A stretch of 64,000 bases of DNA from Poseidonocella pacifica (GCF_900111875.1 NZ_FOJU01000005.1:124001-188000); one strand, 5' to 3'. Positions 30,001 through 32,669 are shown, numbered from the stretch's first letter. The notes: generated by a model not told the origin, from the letters alone. Numbers and translations: made by a program.

Positions 30001-32617
30001 CGCAATCGAGGAGGTCACGGCATCCGGTGACGTGGGCCTGACAGTACTGGCGGGCGGAATCTCGGTGGAGGAAACTTCGTCGGATGCCTTGTCGATCATC
30101 GCAGCCGGGGACGAGGGACAACAGGCGATCTTACTCGGCGATGCACAGGTGGGCGCTGATCTGACACTCACGGCGACCGCAGGCGACATTGGCCAGATGG
30201 CTGGCATCTCGATCACCGCAGATGGTGAGGGCTCAACCGCCCGGATCAGCGCGGGCGGCGACATTGCCCTGACGTCCGACACCAACGACGTCGCGCAGTT
30301 GCAGGTTACTGCGGGCGGGGATGCGTCCTTCGTAGACCAGGATGGGGTGACCCTGCTTGGGGCAACAGTCTTGGGCGACTTTGGGCTTGTTGCGGGTGGG
30401 GCTGTCGACCTAGTCGATAGCGGTGTGGTGCAAACGGGCGGGGATCTGAATATCGGGCTTGTCGGCACCCTGACGCTCGGTGACGAAAGCCGGATCGAGG
30501 CGCAGGGCGATGTGGCAATCGCAGCCACGGGCAACCTTTCGGCCTTGGGTCAGACGGATATCATCTCGGGCGGGACAACGGATGTCTTGATCGGCGGGAC
30601 GATTGCCCTTGCGGACGAAACGACGCTTGTCGCGGGCGGAGATGTAACAATCGGATCCGTGGGCAATGTTACCGCTTCCGGCACGACGCAGATCACCTCG
30701 ATGGGCGGCAGCGTCGCACTTGGCAGCCTTGGCGCCGTGACCATGGGGGGAACGACGTCCTTCACGGCGGCGGACGGGCTCAGCATAGGCGCGCTTGGAC
30801 CGCTTTCCATATCGGGCAGCACGACGCTGACCAGCGCAACGGGCACTGCGGCACTTGCCACTTCTGGTGCGATGACTGTCGCGGGAACGACCGAGGTCGA
30901 CGCCGGGCAGGTCATGATCGCTGCCGGAATTGGGCTGGCCGTTTCCGGCACGACCACGGTCACCGCGCATACGGATGATCTTTCCGTTGAAGTAGCGACA
31001 GGTGACGTGACCATCGCGGGGCGGACCACCCTGCTCGGCAATACGGATGCAAGCCTTGCCATCCTAGGGGCGGGCAACGCATCGACGCGCGGAACCACGG
31101 CGATCACCGCAGGGTCGGGCGATTTGTCGGTCGCTCTCGGGCAGGGTGATCTGGACTTTACCCAAAGCTCTACCCTCACCGCCGGGCGCGATCTTTCGGC
31201 TGTGCTGTCCGATGGGAACCTGCGGACCAGCAGCGCCACAACGCTCACGGCGGGCCGCGATGCCGCGATTGCCGTGGATGGCACGACGACGCTCAGCCAT
31301 CGCAGCATCTTTGACGCGGACCGGAGCTTGGTGCTCAGTTCCACCGGCGGAATTCAGGGGAGCGGGCTCACCGACCTGACTGGCGGCGATGCGGTGGCGC
31401 TTAACGTCACGGACGGCGAAACCCAGTTCATCAATACCGCGATTGTTCAGTCCGACGCAGGCACGGTTTCCGTCGAGATCGACCGCGGCGGGCTTACCGT
31501 TCGCGATGCGGCCCGGATCGTCGCGGCAACCGACCTGGATGTCGCGATCGGGACGGGGGCGCTGTCGCTTTACGATGGAGCAACTCTGGAGGCGGGTGAA
31601 ACTCTGTCAGTCGGAATTGTTGGCGGGTCCGTCACGATGGAGGATGCCGAAACGCTCATCACTGGGCGCGACGTGTCGATCATCGTAGAAGGCGGGGCTT
31701 CCGGCGGGGTTTCGGGCAACGTCCTCATTGATCTGATCGTCGCCGAGGAAACCGTTCGGATCGAGGCGCGCGGCGGTGCGATCCTCGACAACACCGCCTC
31801 AGAGCGGGTCGACAACATTTCCGCGCCACAACTCGACATGGTCGCGGATGAGGGGATCGGGCTTGCGTGGCAAGATGCGCTCGATATCGATACGCGCCTG
31901 CTTTCGGCAGTCAACGTCTCGCAGGGCGGGATCAACGTGCAAAACCGTACCGCGATGCGCATCGGGTCTCCGGGGGTCTGGAGTCAGGGGACGGGCGATA
32001 TCATGCTCGCCTCGTCCGGGGCCATCGATCATGGCTACACCGCGTACGGGGACTCCGATCCTGCTGAGCCGGGCAGCATCTTTGCCCGCCCGGGCCAGCG
32101 CATCGTGTTGTTCAACAATCTTTCGCCGGAACAGTTCGACAACAATTGGGGCAATCGTCCGCGCGAGCAGGTTTTGATCGCGCTTTCACCGCCACGCAGC
32201 AACGTCACCGATCTCGAACCTTCTCTCTTTGGCCGGGCACGCCTTGACGAAGAGTTCAGGCGCCGGGGGATACTGGACCAGAGCGCGTTCCGCCCGCGTG
32301 AGGATGTGTTTGATCGCTTCCTCGACCGGTTCGATCTTGATCCCGAGGCGGAGGATGATGAGGAAGAGGTGCGCCCGATCCGCGTTGCGGAGTACCTCGT
32401 CGCACAGATGGAGGCGGGCTTGCTGGATACCGTTTCCGAGGCGGCATGGCTCGGCGATGACGTGTATGCCCCGCCAGAGGAATCCGAGAGCAACAGTCTC
32501 GAAGAAATCGCGCAACACACGCATGGCGTGCAGGACGTCGGCGAGCGGCCCGTGGTAGTGCAGGCCATGCTCTTGTCGGATGATGAGATCGACAAGCCCC
32601 TGATCGCGGCGGAATAA
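2..32617 (+). CDS. Giant repeat-rich exported/adhesin-like protein, 5' end missing
   Basis: The reading frame is open from the window edge to a TAA at 32615-32617, at least 10,870 codons. The GTG at 5 is only the first possible start seen, so the real start probably lies upstream. Residues 1-1210 are non-repetitive, with an EF-hand-like loop at 529-540. RTX repeats follow (about 1219-1369). Beta-helix/filamentous-haemagglutinin-like strands fill about 1500-3600 and 4190-5250, interrupted by a tyrosine/asparagine-rich insert with a C-type-lectin-like domain (about 3982-4091). Ig-like modules occupy about 5278-7000, and two more beta-strand repeat families about 7540-8810 and 10224-10425. The last 100 residues are strongly acidic. 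I saw no cysteine in the stretches I read. The architecture fits a secreted or surface-bound adhesin of the very large marine type. The six genes downstream, mostly exporter-like, probably serve it. Function is inferred from architecture; no catalytic domain was recognised. Confidence 0.93.
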   Translation, partial: PVVGRSLEDVFPFVDQFLAKLETAASDPASAIGEVEGIIEDALGITDDNSLDVNDQIFALSLNGDALDIHLNLGAIFEENFGFSLDLQQLAAIAGPDALAGMDFVDDIADVINPGAAGKINLSAFVNFKVQAGIRLTSDGPEFFLYDYNPTRIQTRSVAPFGTVVFDNRSSDLSDETKAAILADFRRVVGAAGEGVTAISAEVETYWVSTTESTEAGQNVDDEHGVGQLAGRRQAAIVELQDWLSGELGISVELFAGAQSEVAAGETPTTFTGVQIDREVAVSAEKARGTAASIGLRVAGQDLELGFDAGPARLGVTGGWAAIDRDGLASTHDYATFALTLDQRGGSIEDDGRFYIGPERLSNNVGYEIVGAMGMDLPLSLSVPGLPDIQLSSFTASTGSAGVQGLLDMAAGRVVPGDVLTVTVPNVQDVMDNYLGEFSLLGMLTDPSRILDGVDSALGVVQDLMTTELSRDIPVIGEKLAAAGNFVRDVRVGFLDDLRAKLSSEGGTVPILKSSLWDLFGTDGLDIILDKDGNNVVDIDDIDIAWVDRDGVVLSEWVVGDLPPDAADAIQIDIDMGMQLLAADIDIPLDFEVPGFSLDVDGGFTFDLGWAWDFGFGISTSSGFYLRTNTDDTKEIRVQADAYLEGTGGAPFTANGSLLFFDATVIDALPDGNRSGASAVLGVDIIGDARGRLPVTKLFSQSPSQTFEVGFDVTSAIELQAELSVKDVKAMPKLRGNLTVDWNWSYGERLVEPTIELVNLRLDVGSMIDDFLLPISEQISGVLDPFAPFVKMMITPIDGLEFIENAGIQATPLGLINGMLKIQKKPEIPQAFFDAVIFMHELPDTLKTWADTGEIILGDIVGLGAGSIRAIPSISGSSSDLDAKFADLEAQSSGSGSARATGGKINEPRSGFKMLEYLKDIENWKSIMSGGDAILFTYEMPLMGLGVDVDVPIARVPIGPVMIKVDGNLSFRAIADLAFGYDTYGIRQAINSGDPLDALDGFFVHDFTLPTFRNGKIVSGTGGEEKDEFYIEADVGLTLGANLGPISGGGRGTIEFYAGLDLQDIAKSVLTKTADGYVQSVEYVSDGRIRGSEIATMYEYEDGGFANLFNITMGADFVASLFVELDLWIKTITLYEAELFRVNLFNLDYEAPRVEPYLAEKSGDTLTLNFGDRAAARKYFGTEDGGEEVTLYGSGGSVSVEYDGWYQTYTGVKKVVANFGEGDDVIDITRLRDVTFDLETGAGNDTVYAREGGGTIDGGDGKDSIQIGYFETGTVENEVEEIDHGEGRIEKITTRVYTPGAFLAGAGTSQGWTILGGDGDDTLIGALGDDILEGGAGNDKLTGGGGDDSLGGGTGNDRLSGGGGRDTYYYADDFGEDRFSDSDGTTAVDFSRMTNGVTVTVTKRGVNASDNRTGQEVRVSGTTVDEIRLSAWSDTVYANAFPEWQTDIIDAGGEDDYHFRADRASAKGDAGSYVITEAGNDFDEIIVEQTRATTTEDGLVIGTGVIVNGRESVSYQDNLVERLTIMGKGAAYDAAHVESLGGDVRFTAAAGETAIDMGNTELRVIARTIRQDSALMAGGVIWESTRDINVLHDITLLNSGDLDLRTYGDNTDISLFADIRSASGLADGTDGASWMRIQVADGSFINTNASRIDGAGAYLNIKAKDAVGSFDKPILTRIAEMTIATAGHGVGDVVIIEDDYLTLREEKVHSLIENPGYVIDATPSDSQWEDSEDWVTDSAVGAAAWRDLLQKNRADVRTDVAVEVSHGDLQIDLLADNSLLKLESGFVRTLEEGRFITFTSDDLDLASGASKLVGTGLLTLRTQKAASDYFIGTAAEDLVGGDYGDDSNQQLNNPGYYLSVRDIAAIADGFEALHLGRLDLDNVMHMGDVKVSSQVKYEPEAGNPILRDDDTRVASFRDETFLYTDELVVIGDVQAPDNTLHIETRKMRVSSQNVHDAQGQADSGLFAKHLDIAVAEQAVVSGWLRGTDQLDLTITGAPGDALRDDAYLGRTLYQDVAGPLSLQVDSAATIEAFGDGAAINVTTSHSIETAGLITIHGDDSAINIQSAGPIILVELSRILAEAENATINILSDDVVAINSGTETRAGNDYIDGQEVITGDNGTININSEGALLLGGAVAASGDIVLSAKGQKYDGESYGLRTLPDGTENPDFVPRYAIFNKTGYFSGIADQSPNHYLADHTGGYGLLITGTVSSLGADKAMVLRSDEDVIVRGNVNATGEGASLTLQSNEFLFVEGFVTATTALNLYGGVDVDGQAIEGTGRRADLRGSSVYTFATGEYRTTAPDGDVTIIGAEDVDIFGAIIAGGAPGETGVTFALDDAGNGGSDITVTAGQQIRIESGLQASGDVTLNGGTPGADDHWTGSEMTDAPASDPNLLSVLVNTSGGITALGLGANGEGSTVSISGSERMELMGYITAGGRLHQTFGNIVPEDDSTEALLSQEFVWSGRDSDIQVSSTGRIFVGGSTLNEAGEVIQTGGYLSASRLVNVEGGADAETGMGLIVHAAAEIVTEGRWDYAEDGTRSRTSGVDYSDGEIRLYGVGDMSMQGLLIAGGRSDMIRDSQGKYIGRNVVHYDVDSEITVRADRQIIVGTDIAAGKSVNLIGGLDSRTPGAAGSATQYDGQGLVLLGSAQISTLREDSVINLNGPGDISILAPGDIQELVFGGWAARADGVLEEDATVIVQIDRVSYTIEAAITVTAADTADNTSIEALLADFNAAMSSATWTVVQTDDPNGIETPPLLTDYEGLAATPGDDGSNVTAKLRDGRLRLAGPYEVSILAASEASGTLRETINGAALGAIFEAGIPGAVEGAGGVIIGATSGRRFAMDAAAEGSVINLGAPEGPNGGLYIGGKIRAHTDIVMNTGNAAAGKGVNLDVTGILETLDGDISFDLGSSGILRGDLIARGAGHDVKLASAGTLTIRGLVQADDEVVLAGGTNAVSLLLEDTSTIRSVDAGGSITITGTNQVVINGAVETLRADQTIEISSDLGQVLVTEEGGRIAAAGQLDMSAVDLLLEGVIESSFEAPDSTPEIRLTSLGAIRLNSNLTASGDLHLEFGLDLTLEGAAVTVGGMSVAGDNMIVGGTTSTSGATIDAGSGLTTALLGDFTVRAGGAVTASALDALIMIEAVDVAIAGVIHAGAGIDAGSAVAVAEGGAVSITAGNTIRLGGTDASGAAAPGNIFATGDIALQGGTGYDNADHPGAGLWIDSNSTVLSLGADGTTSGTITLNTERDLLVEGAIRAEGAGGTLDINADRLITLSGLAFGHTLVDIEGGLLDPLANSVTSTALTYRMNTARGATSAGTYFVDEDGQWMTADGSLVLDASGETVTEDNGLEAASISDTEEGGSPIRETGAIIDTGTGGAIRITGSGGLLLDGTIGQATVAGDPAVTTANAASVTIIGAQDEQVLIRADMNALEAIEVTGTNLSVLEGAALKTWDADSHISIVASQNVFIESDQSYTTSGGVEVQGLGNAALTSEGWLHLRGSTVYQGGNIEARDNVWINAARDVSIYGSVGTTSGNTDARIDIRAGLSAIVPDGTTVGAARGVIDAATLGFGSIYVLGLGQVTSDGDVSLLAGVDVEMDASASAGGERQVLTPILSTETVDTVVITGYNQVVDSVIDVPVVNWVTTTVTEQVGLESVKIGYSFTTMDVTLVQDGYFDGETKREYFVEGVDYRNSSASKGSGPIIDWGVVSPPGNDTNGYPKSFAELDDLQVEVVLKELGGYKKLYTFSAENLKKHRVLNGTSSNGDWLPDWAKDPAAGTTRPMHTVNIPIDGLSDKWIYLPVGAEADLGRVVSQGSVEQFEEFVGTYKDTATVYYDQVTSAYVQEKITDTETLADPNESRYKSRNTIDNDNEPSYWKVFYDAGSRGNNEIAAPDDAERVFTLIDRPGDVSVLRTPEWTLNNDENWRYDSNSALRTVAQNVYFQTTASLQRLSGDVNRDNSSDHNVSVGTTYDWDHKQYNLSSFATNHFYATEHYTLANVTNSTQRAAVGRLTNGSVWLGMLNSQGSNPGLYYDVSYSSYSSNHYSIYGYKTTYNNWNSGEPNNSGFEYAVEQLSNDRFNDLNGYRSRYFVYETGNEWDSSTVKEDFQDYHYAWTSKDREIWDGRGKLEYQWVSNETPEYDNRAKFRTYDTKTKVVDTAKKTLYRDEAITQIETTTRTVRIEGGDGGTSMQTFGVFGANSVDGRDVEIISGRDTRLSGNLETSRNLSITSARDFRLGETPEGVDLSTYVPTTSSQMTVGGTFDLSAGRGVETDLASVIEVTGGATISAVETIHLKGDLISGGTVEVETAADLNAFGKLEAVTANLEAGTDGRGNVLTALRTDIDAANLSITAGATQGNITFRDSAVNVTGTMTLNALGGGLYASGGTVDGTGATPGNYVTAATAIMTARDGIQSDATGTHAFLLDARSLTASVTSAGPIWIENDGDLEVVSAESHAGDITMTVRGNLVARYLMAGATGTDAIRLATPSSVIGGRDGDGAALRSVQLGRLTGGLIDVAAATKITQMSDTLVSAAALSLRSYDGISLSNLDIDLLDARIEGVGDMTLSTIAESGASRGELTVERLVTVDGLITLTSERDILLSSYEADSGGILSGIVAGRSADRTPQSTTLNPVIDLADLPLDISITSSQGVIRGLGAGPQVRVDTDTGGALELVAETGIDTVVVDVAELRNVMTSTGGISLHDTGADDRTQLLLTSARADAGDIEISTAEAMEVLSISGETGTTNLTLTAGGGELAALGQGGTLLTARTAGAIVSGGLLGNVTLDAADALVISDDLWIDAVNTVTFVMGADFVIPTQQAYEATELVINSAASINAESQIRVGRESDITRVEIQSGRNIKLDAPISTRQGTFVTEIVLNARGDVAEQVQVYSEVAEMRVVTGASGAEFLEGLDEDGVTDGTYKTDRVIEGDTVYYILDGWDYRFAETYTDGVLNIPSSNPGQAIQVLSTSPTGSGDLYVLVVDGASGVASKGALIAAPSTQMAAAGGLINVLDRGFVDVTPLALAERASMTLGGLTADGTLQIDLASTADPSATINFSVDVEAGDLSALANAIQIAGIGITATLSADKASIDLTRADAKGIVISGFVHTPAENASSGTLTVSGTNLADVVLLHQTQEATATSLAYKFEAQYGSSVELFQGQTPYNEISITANSPEGTTTGNITFVAGSDVDLDKVKTFATGNIQVTTTAGANVGDVMTLEDEQGQVYDHIVLTDDDLAGELVFNPTGLANGTYDFIVALRDAFGNVSYSSAKTTFTVSDSPVAAGFDAPQKPVITTSGTVGDAQFELSGAGATAWTRIEVRDSTTGEVLAETRADQDGAWTALMPVMADGAHGVYAVNLADKAAAGDADVASAPSDIVTITVDTTPPAVPAVTYTSIGTALSGTAEAGSTVSVYANDDLETPVFTTTANGDGDWSGTLDTGQSQFVTGVNFLYVRGADAVGNESGVSGSTSILIGSASAPAVTLTTESDGSLPPVTVTEFFEGYVLSGTTDIGARIRIEIDGTSREAWVENGTWTYVLDATDQTGLEASAGVFKVVADNPLAGTAERELTDTLTLALTAPTVAFTEIAGITSDTVITGADVEDVSAISLTGTSDAAEVDILLPDGSALVEGVPVVAGTWSHSLTEGDYSVLGNGTTTLSYVATDAAGNSTTFSRDITIAVVKPETPEIDRVNDDSGLADFFTTDIDGLEIFGTSEPGSTITVTYDWTPASGSGAQDDASVTGFAYVNPLTGVWRATLPETDEGVYIVTTVASKDGIESESAEKRITVDATAPDVPTILAVDITAGRPEIYGIAEAGAVVSITEGDTVIANTRALSDGTWTWAPNSVWEAGVARTLQAFATDAAGNVGTKSTDLVITPSSESIALSFNPVTGDNIVSEADRQTGVTIGGETSATVVYVVVNGVQQATLNLGQMVGTTIPLTDGGKGYSADNPPTVTFSEPDLAGTRAEAVATVVDGVITAFEITEHGSGYLTPPTVTIAAPASVTAEPTVTLDGNGVALALGTAGDGYTAVPVVTIDAPDGVDAIVTATAADTGVVTFVIGNGGTGYSQGGLVVTVSDGTNEAEATAVVTDGVVTGLTLTDPNFTAADTLTVTVTEDAAQATAVATISNGKVTGYTVVAGARYANVPTVTVDAPAEEQATTDAVPLSTVPKAWTYTLSDALVAEMGRVESAFVTSGGQNYSSTPSIVFSEPDIPVADGGVQAEGVVTLVDGEISEITITNPGAGYTQPPEITIDPPDSGVATVVATTLFGTAAVTILDAATTSEVQEIALTDVTNGTYTFTFTLDGTEYRSGAISFDETSAAAIEEVLERMDVPGASYSVVNTYGTDETYRITFGGSLNFRDIPKLVLDDTALTFTGAGPTVTENPDGDAQYAVTQIVTWGQSDTSTPDADDTTPVVITGLTQTNELTGATVQGTGPVGATVRLIRTEPDESTTEIGTTIVSASGNWTVSLEGLSIDDGDLLTAQITDVVTPIASDDAVYSASAPSLSVSQVNSGNIIAAEDVARVLQIRGTAGIDATSVILRLPNGEEITAELFPEAESQNWRAKVTASDLDEVDDGDIVLEFVVTGSGGSATILQTVALAVTAPTETPAIAEIDTETAVDGHLSTTARPEISGTDALGGAPLRLYDLDTSTLLAETIAQSDGTWSIGATDYVEALTGGSYSIIAVSIDAAGNFGPAASGDALTLNVDLGTVAAPVVVGLGNDTGRPADNATSAVRPIIKGTSEAGATIDLFLDGATTAFNTTTITADAQGRWTYTHTSDLAEGSYSVTARASTGSASSGLSSAIDLRIDTRVAAPTLTAEASTVATSQPELSGTTEASAKVTVYLTVDATSEVIGETIADADGNWSLVPTIPLADGTHSLTAQVTDAVGQLSTSSETLSLTVATRTPSISFGAVNGSNTVSREDAAREDGVILSGWVESGSSVTITVGRNTGGASVDADGRWTYTLKEADYLEVGIADDVTITATALSTLGLTTTVSQSVDFKMQRAAIPADPTNTASSGGSASFTSAAGKVGSISGTELIRADSITLSSAADIDVRTDVNSMTVTAAGTSVTLINTRAMELDVTQASGDLEVHASGTLVIRNAAFEEDLAGNSMLFLSGDTGAIDGEQEALESRLRRLGLSEAEISAQVRDHNLSSSALQTLTSSSGLTGGVLIDLIDAGALGDVTIRTSGDVREVLDDDSVDILFDAPQFAPAAGVDLSRSYDVIAGSFHAIARNMADASTAGNTSVFDIEDVTRVTQLEFSEFLKANPSNVSVEWDQWDNAAVSASGDTTFAGYYEGAVALDLDSRDVTIVGMHSTGTISLDSRAVEVAGTISATGSIAVTGGTGGVSIGEGGQLVSRTASDISVSTGASDINMRTGSLIQTDGAVTLNAAGGGIALGRIHAANPVTITAAGAITDGDDAQLGGAEIANIDTDGSVILRAGAGIGADGNGLMIAADDIEELTGGTGVVVVSTRTSGTATIKSLTGASANIESDGALIAGTSGWTLTEGLTLDVAGDLSQTGALSVGGLTAIAATGSVALTQATNDFETVSVSGGAVSITDAGALTLGGTATALTVIAGADLTLTGASVTGAASFTSSAGISGTAAISVTGTTALVSGTGSSVNLTGANDFGGVVNVTSGADLTLNAVDSLSIAGSAAGDTALETTGDLEVGAFATGGSADLTSGGSLTDAGAVITVGGTTTLRAENGGAISLASVDHAFGGAIAVSEAGSLALSNAGALALSGQVDGNADLASGAALTLGTTDIGGDLVIDAAGAELGTLTVGGAATLTSTAAITASGAITVASTMAINASGQSVTLTNAQNDFTGVVALNADTVALADRNALTVSGIVTSELAATTGGALTFADTMLGSLADPEAVLSITSGGNIAQQSGSSLVLHGTATIDAGSNDIALDAADNDFAGTVTITSARNLALSDANELSLGTVTVRGTAEISTEGAITQTSSSAGLTITDAATFDTGSSGADILLTHAENLFEGDVRVLNANSLALTSAGALHLVGATLTGDLTLTSAGKIYNADVWTVDGNTVINAAGQDVILTAEHDFKGTVSVIARNLTIRDANDITFGDVTLTGGLSVSAGGEISSTGIITVAGRTTLESSGASSAIDLSNAANDFGSSVSLISDGDVILRDANALTLGNSTLGAGLSVTAVGAITDSGALDVAGAAQFSGSNVLLDSTGNDFEGTISASGATIKLRDANALELGTITATGALTVITGGALTGSGVITSSGATSLNTYGAAIALTNTASDFVGQVSVVRAGAITLFDANDLTFAGAAVGAGNDLSLTAVGALTLRGTVSAANDMTLTGSAASLSQLAVGGNLTLNFTGGTVTQREGTIAVSGTTMIEASAVTLGATNALTGAVSLDVSGAALIRGAGTVDLGTSSVGGLFTLTAAGAITQSGAISLGGDAVLTAGRDADISLDDTNNSFAGTLTVSGQADVEIAASGDTALIGSITGDLSLNAGGTLDLGAVTIGGALDITAASLTDSASVNVTGATRIGTGSGSITLDNGAQFGAGLSITDAGLVSILVNGDLALGNVSATGTTAFTASGAISQRQGTSLSLTGAGAFVAGEGKSITLDAATNSFGGRVELTAEGAELAASGALSLAGVIGSDGLDVTSGALSFGNLTIDGGANVVTSGDISQTGALIVSGLLTVTADGAAVMLTNAGNDLGSDLVFAADDVALADANDLTLRGTATGDLTLETGGALVFGTVTVAGDLNAQTGGAIRQETGTQVFVGGTTRMGAGTVGDAYDITLANVSETGVSVNDFVGDVTLTAAADIALRDANDLTISLNASGNADVLAEERLFLGDTDVVGDLRAQGNFTLAGDVTVDELNLISTNFYDMNGHTITATNGDIRIHAADYIILGQLIANSGNVYVSTENGTITDGFATEKRNIVTTGTASIIAGAGSLSVKMWAVGSLENATKADDDAGTIDVASASLSDVAAPDGVKLAIGVGNEGRFQGTLNTDGDLLLDFGTAGIDMAEGSALRAGGNVTIVSDGDLTLAEVSAGADATFSMTTSGAVTGRTNANGAANIAGGTILLNVTGALGSADQALSLDALEGSGGENGAVRLISTPEDANLSILTPVVGEERPTVELGASDVDWSIGGGLTLSATEANLLLLSDVTAATVSIRALEGSMTMVDGKSVQSEGDITLGGGAGLAVSNVVGSATVVDQTITLLSAAGNISDLTSDEGANVTTAGTAVLSGGSIGTLGSGDVDLDAGRLVLETTSENAGGATVESLTTSGTVLASADTSGALSLTVGEGDLAITGDLKVGGLLLNLSADDAGARDIIQSAGTSITALGATTLLASGDIHLTRLAVLTGDATLNAVGRVLDASTAVDGNARERANIEMGSGALTIEALEIGTTAADGDLDLSVSNIASLTATETDTTKQSITVTSYSTVALDGLDTVGTARFIQSGGDLNLSGSLRVEALEMAVEAGSLSQAQSAKFFVTQDINLSASGDMSLSALTSLEGDVTLTVGGTLRDNSPDRETAIITTKADGRVITLTAGVIGTAQEGGQIEVDTDRVEQATATSGGLYITGMGGMEFGAVSATGAAVLGTSAGDLSLSAAVSANSATIFADDGGIEMTDGASIATVNGARMTAEAGDLTLTSVVATGLSAQTLLVASGAILSGASGVNLDANGMVQLEAGSIGTEADRISLRTDRLDAVTATDGVWLDLATRSGAAFLRTATVSDGVFDLTMVGDLRITEDMRAETISIVTQSGTITQSEASGLVASGDLELSATGDITLAALQTSTGTVRIDAGAAGRILDGTTAERALVTGLGDGASAEFVGLAIGTSGAGDIDLDIATISRVDAGTGGALFQSVRALRVETVESDGAFNVDVVTGDLVLAGDQTVGSATLTMAGGGFTQTDGSTLAASGAVAVSATQDIAISRITATGGDVSIQTTTGDMRDASTAEGVGNENIVITNGELALLSAQSIGTRYEVGALDVAATEVGTIEATDGGAWVSFTGAATETVAIEEVTASGDVGLTVLAGGISVEETSSDALSIIAAGDEGQQAILLGDAQVGADLTLTATAGDIGQMAGISITADGEGSTARISAGGDIALTSDTNDVAQLQVTAGGDASFVDQDGVTLLGATVLGDFGLVAGGAVDLVDSGVVQTGGDLNIGLVGTLTLGDESRIEAQGDVAIAATGNLSALGQTDIISGGTTDVLIGGTIALADETTLVAGGDVTIGSVGNVTASGTTQITSMGGSVALGSLGAVTMGGTTSFTAADGLSIGALGPLSISGSTTLTSATGTAALATSGAMTVAGTTEVDAGQVMIAAGIGLAVSGTTTVTAHTDDLSVEVATGDVTIAGRTTLLGNTDASLAILGAGNASTRGTTAITAGSGDLSVALGQGDLDFTQSSTLTAGRDLSAVLSDGNLRTSSATTLTAGRDAAIAVDGTTTLSHRSIFDADRSLVLSSTGGIQGSGLTDLTGGDAVALNVTDGETQFINTAIVQSDAGTVSVEIDRGGLTVRDAARIVAATDLDVAIGTGALSLYDGATLEAGETLSVGIVGGSVTMEDAETLITGRDVSIIVEGGASGGVSGNVLIDLIVAEETVRIEARGGAILDNTASERVDNISAPQLDMVADEGIGLAWQDALDIDTRLLSAVNVSQGGINVQNRTAMRIGSPGVWSQGTGDIMLASSGAIDHGYTAYGDSDPAEPGSIFARPGQRIVLFNNLSPEQFDNNWGNRPREQVLIALSPPRSNVTDLEPSLFGRARLDEEFRRRGILDQSAFRPREDVFDRFLDRFDLDPEAEDDEEEVRPIRVAEYLVAQMEAGLLDTVSEAAWLGDDVYAPPEESESNSLEEIAQHTHGVQDVGERPVVVQAMLLSDDEIDKPLIAAE
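1589..1624 (+). other. EF-hand/dockerin-like calcium-binding loop in the giant protein
   Basis: Residues 529-540 place Asp or Asn at loop positions 1, 3, 5, 9 and 12 (D529, D531, N533, D537, D540) with a hydrophobic residue at position 8 (V536). This fits an EF-hand-type loop. Position 6 is Asn rather than the usual Gly. Only one loop is evident, and more acidic residues follow it. Confidence 0.5.
3659..4111 (+). repeat. RTX-type glycine/aspartate nonapeptide repeats
   Basis: Within the giant protein, residues about 1219-1270 carry degenerate GxGxD motifs (GEGDD, GAGNDT, GGDGKDS). Residues about 1312-1366 carry a compact run of nonapeptides such as GGDGDDTLI, GGAGNDKLT and GGTGNDRLS. These form calcium-binding parallel beta-rolls in hemolysin-type proteins. 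They lie in the N-terminal eighth of the visible protein, not next to the C terminus as in classical type I substrates. Confidence 0.9.
11950..12276 (+). other. C-type-lectin-like domain inside the giant protein
   Basis: Residues about 3982-4091 read as a C-type lectin fold. A WLGM segment is followed by NNWNSGEPNN, with the calcium/sugar-binding EPN triplet at 4058-4060. An FND triplet at 4076-4078 stands where WND is usual, and a terminal YFVYE strand closes the domain. EPN is the mannose-type specificity motif in this superfamily. The usual disulphide cysteines are absent. The domain sits in a tyrosine/asparagine-rich insert that interrupts the beta-helical repeats. Sugar binding is inferred. 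Confidence 0.7.
15838..21003 (+). repeat. Array of about 13 bacterial Ig-like modules
   Basis: Residues about 5278-7000 contain about 13 successive modules of roughly 85-110 residues. Typical signatures are P.I......, GT.EAG..V.V (for example GTAEAGSTVSVY, GTSEPGSTITV, GTSEAGATIDLF), DG.W, and DAAGN..... before the next module. They are recognisable as Ig-like/cadherin-like stalk modules of large bacterial adhesins. One module is interrupted by the GxGY repeats annotated separately. Confidence 0.85.
17813..18766 (+). repeat. GxGY repeat array inserted in an Ig-like module
   Basis: Residues about 5937-6254 hold about seven copies of a G-x-G-Y-x-x-x-P-x-V-x-[FIV] element (GKGYSADNPPTVTF, GSGYLTPPTVTI, GDGYTAVPVVTI, GTGYSQGG, ARYANVPTVTV, GQNYSSTPSIVF, GAGYTQPPEITI). 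They are separated by short A-T-V-x-D/N-G-x-[VI] strands. The flanking sequence reads as the two halves of one Ig-like module (ending in KAWTYTLSDA), so the array looks inserted into it. Confidence 0.7.
22627..26425 (+). repeat. Beta-strand repeat family with NDF and DAN motifs
   Basis: Residues about 7542-8807 contain about 12-14 degenerate copies of a unit of roughly 70-95 residues. Each has an NDF.G.V strand turn, then L.DAN.L.LG, then a S.GAIT..G.I.V.G segment. Clear copies of the NDF part lie near 22880, 23464, 23745, 24383, 24582 and 26345, with variants such as HDF, SDF, NSF and NLF elsewhere. This is a parallel beta-helix type repeat of the filamentous haemagglutinin-like class. Confidence 0.75.
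30674..31280 (+). repeat. Nine short beta-helix rungs (about 21-25 residues each)
   Basis: Residues about 10224-10425 are built from nine consecutive units of the form [SA]GTT.[IVF]TA....LS.....G.[LV].[IV], for example SGSTTLTSATG, SGTTTVTAHTDD and RGTTAITAGSGD. A 21-25-residue period is what one coil per repeat gives in a right-handed parallel beta-helix. Confidence 0.7.
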
Positions 32618-32669
32618 ACCCGCAAGGCCGCTGCGCAATCGAAGGGGGCAAGAAACCATGGAGGCCCAT

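Noticed and set aside
2-32617. Giant non-ribosomal peptide or polyketide synthase
   Set aside because: The length would allow it, but no adenylation, condensation, ketosynthase or carrier motifs are present; the sequence is repeats and Ig-like modules.
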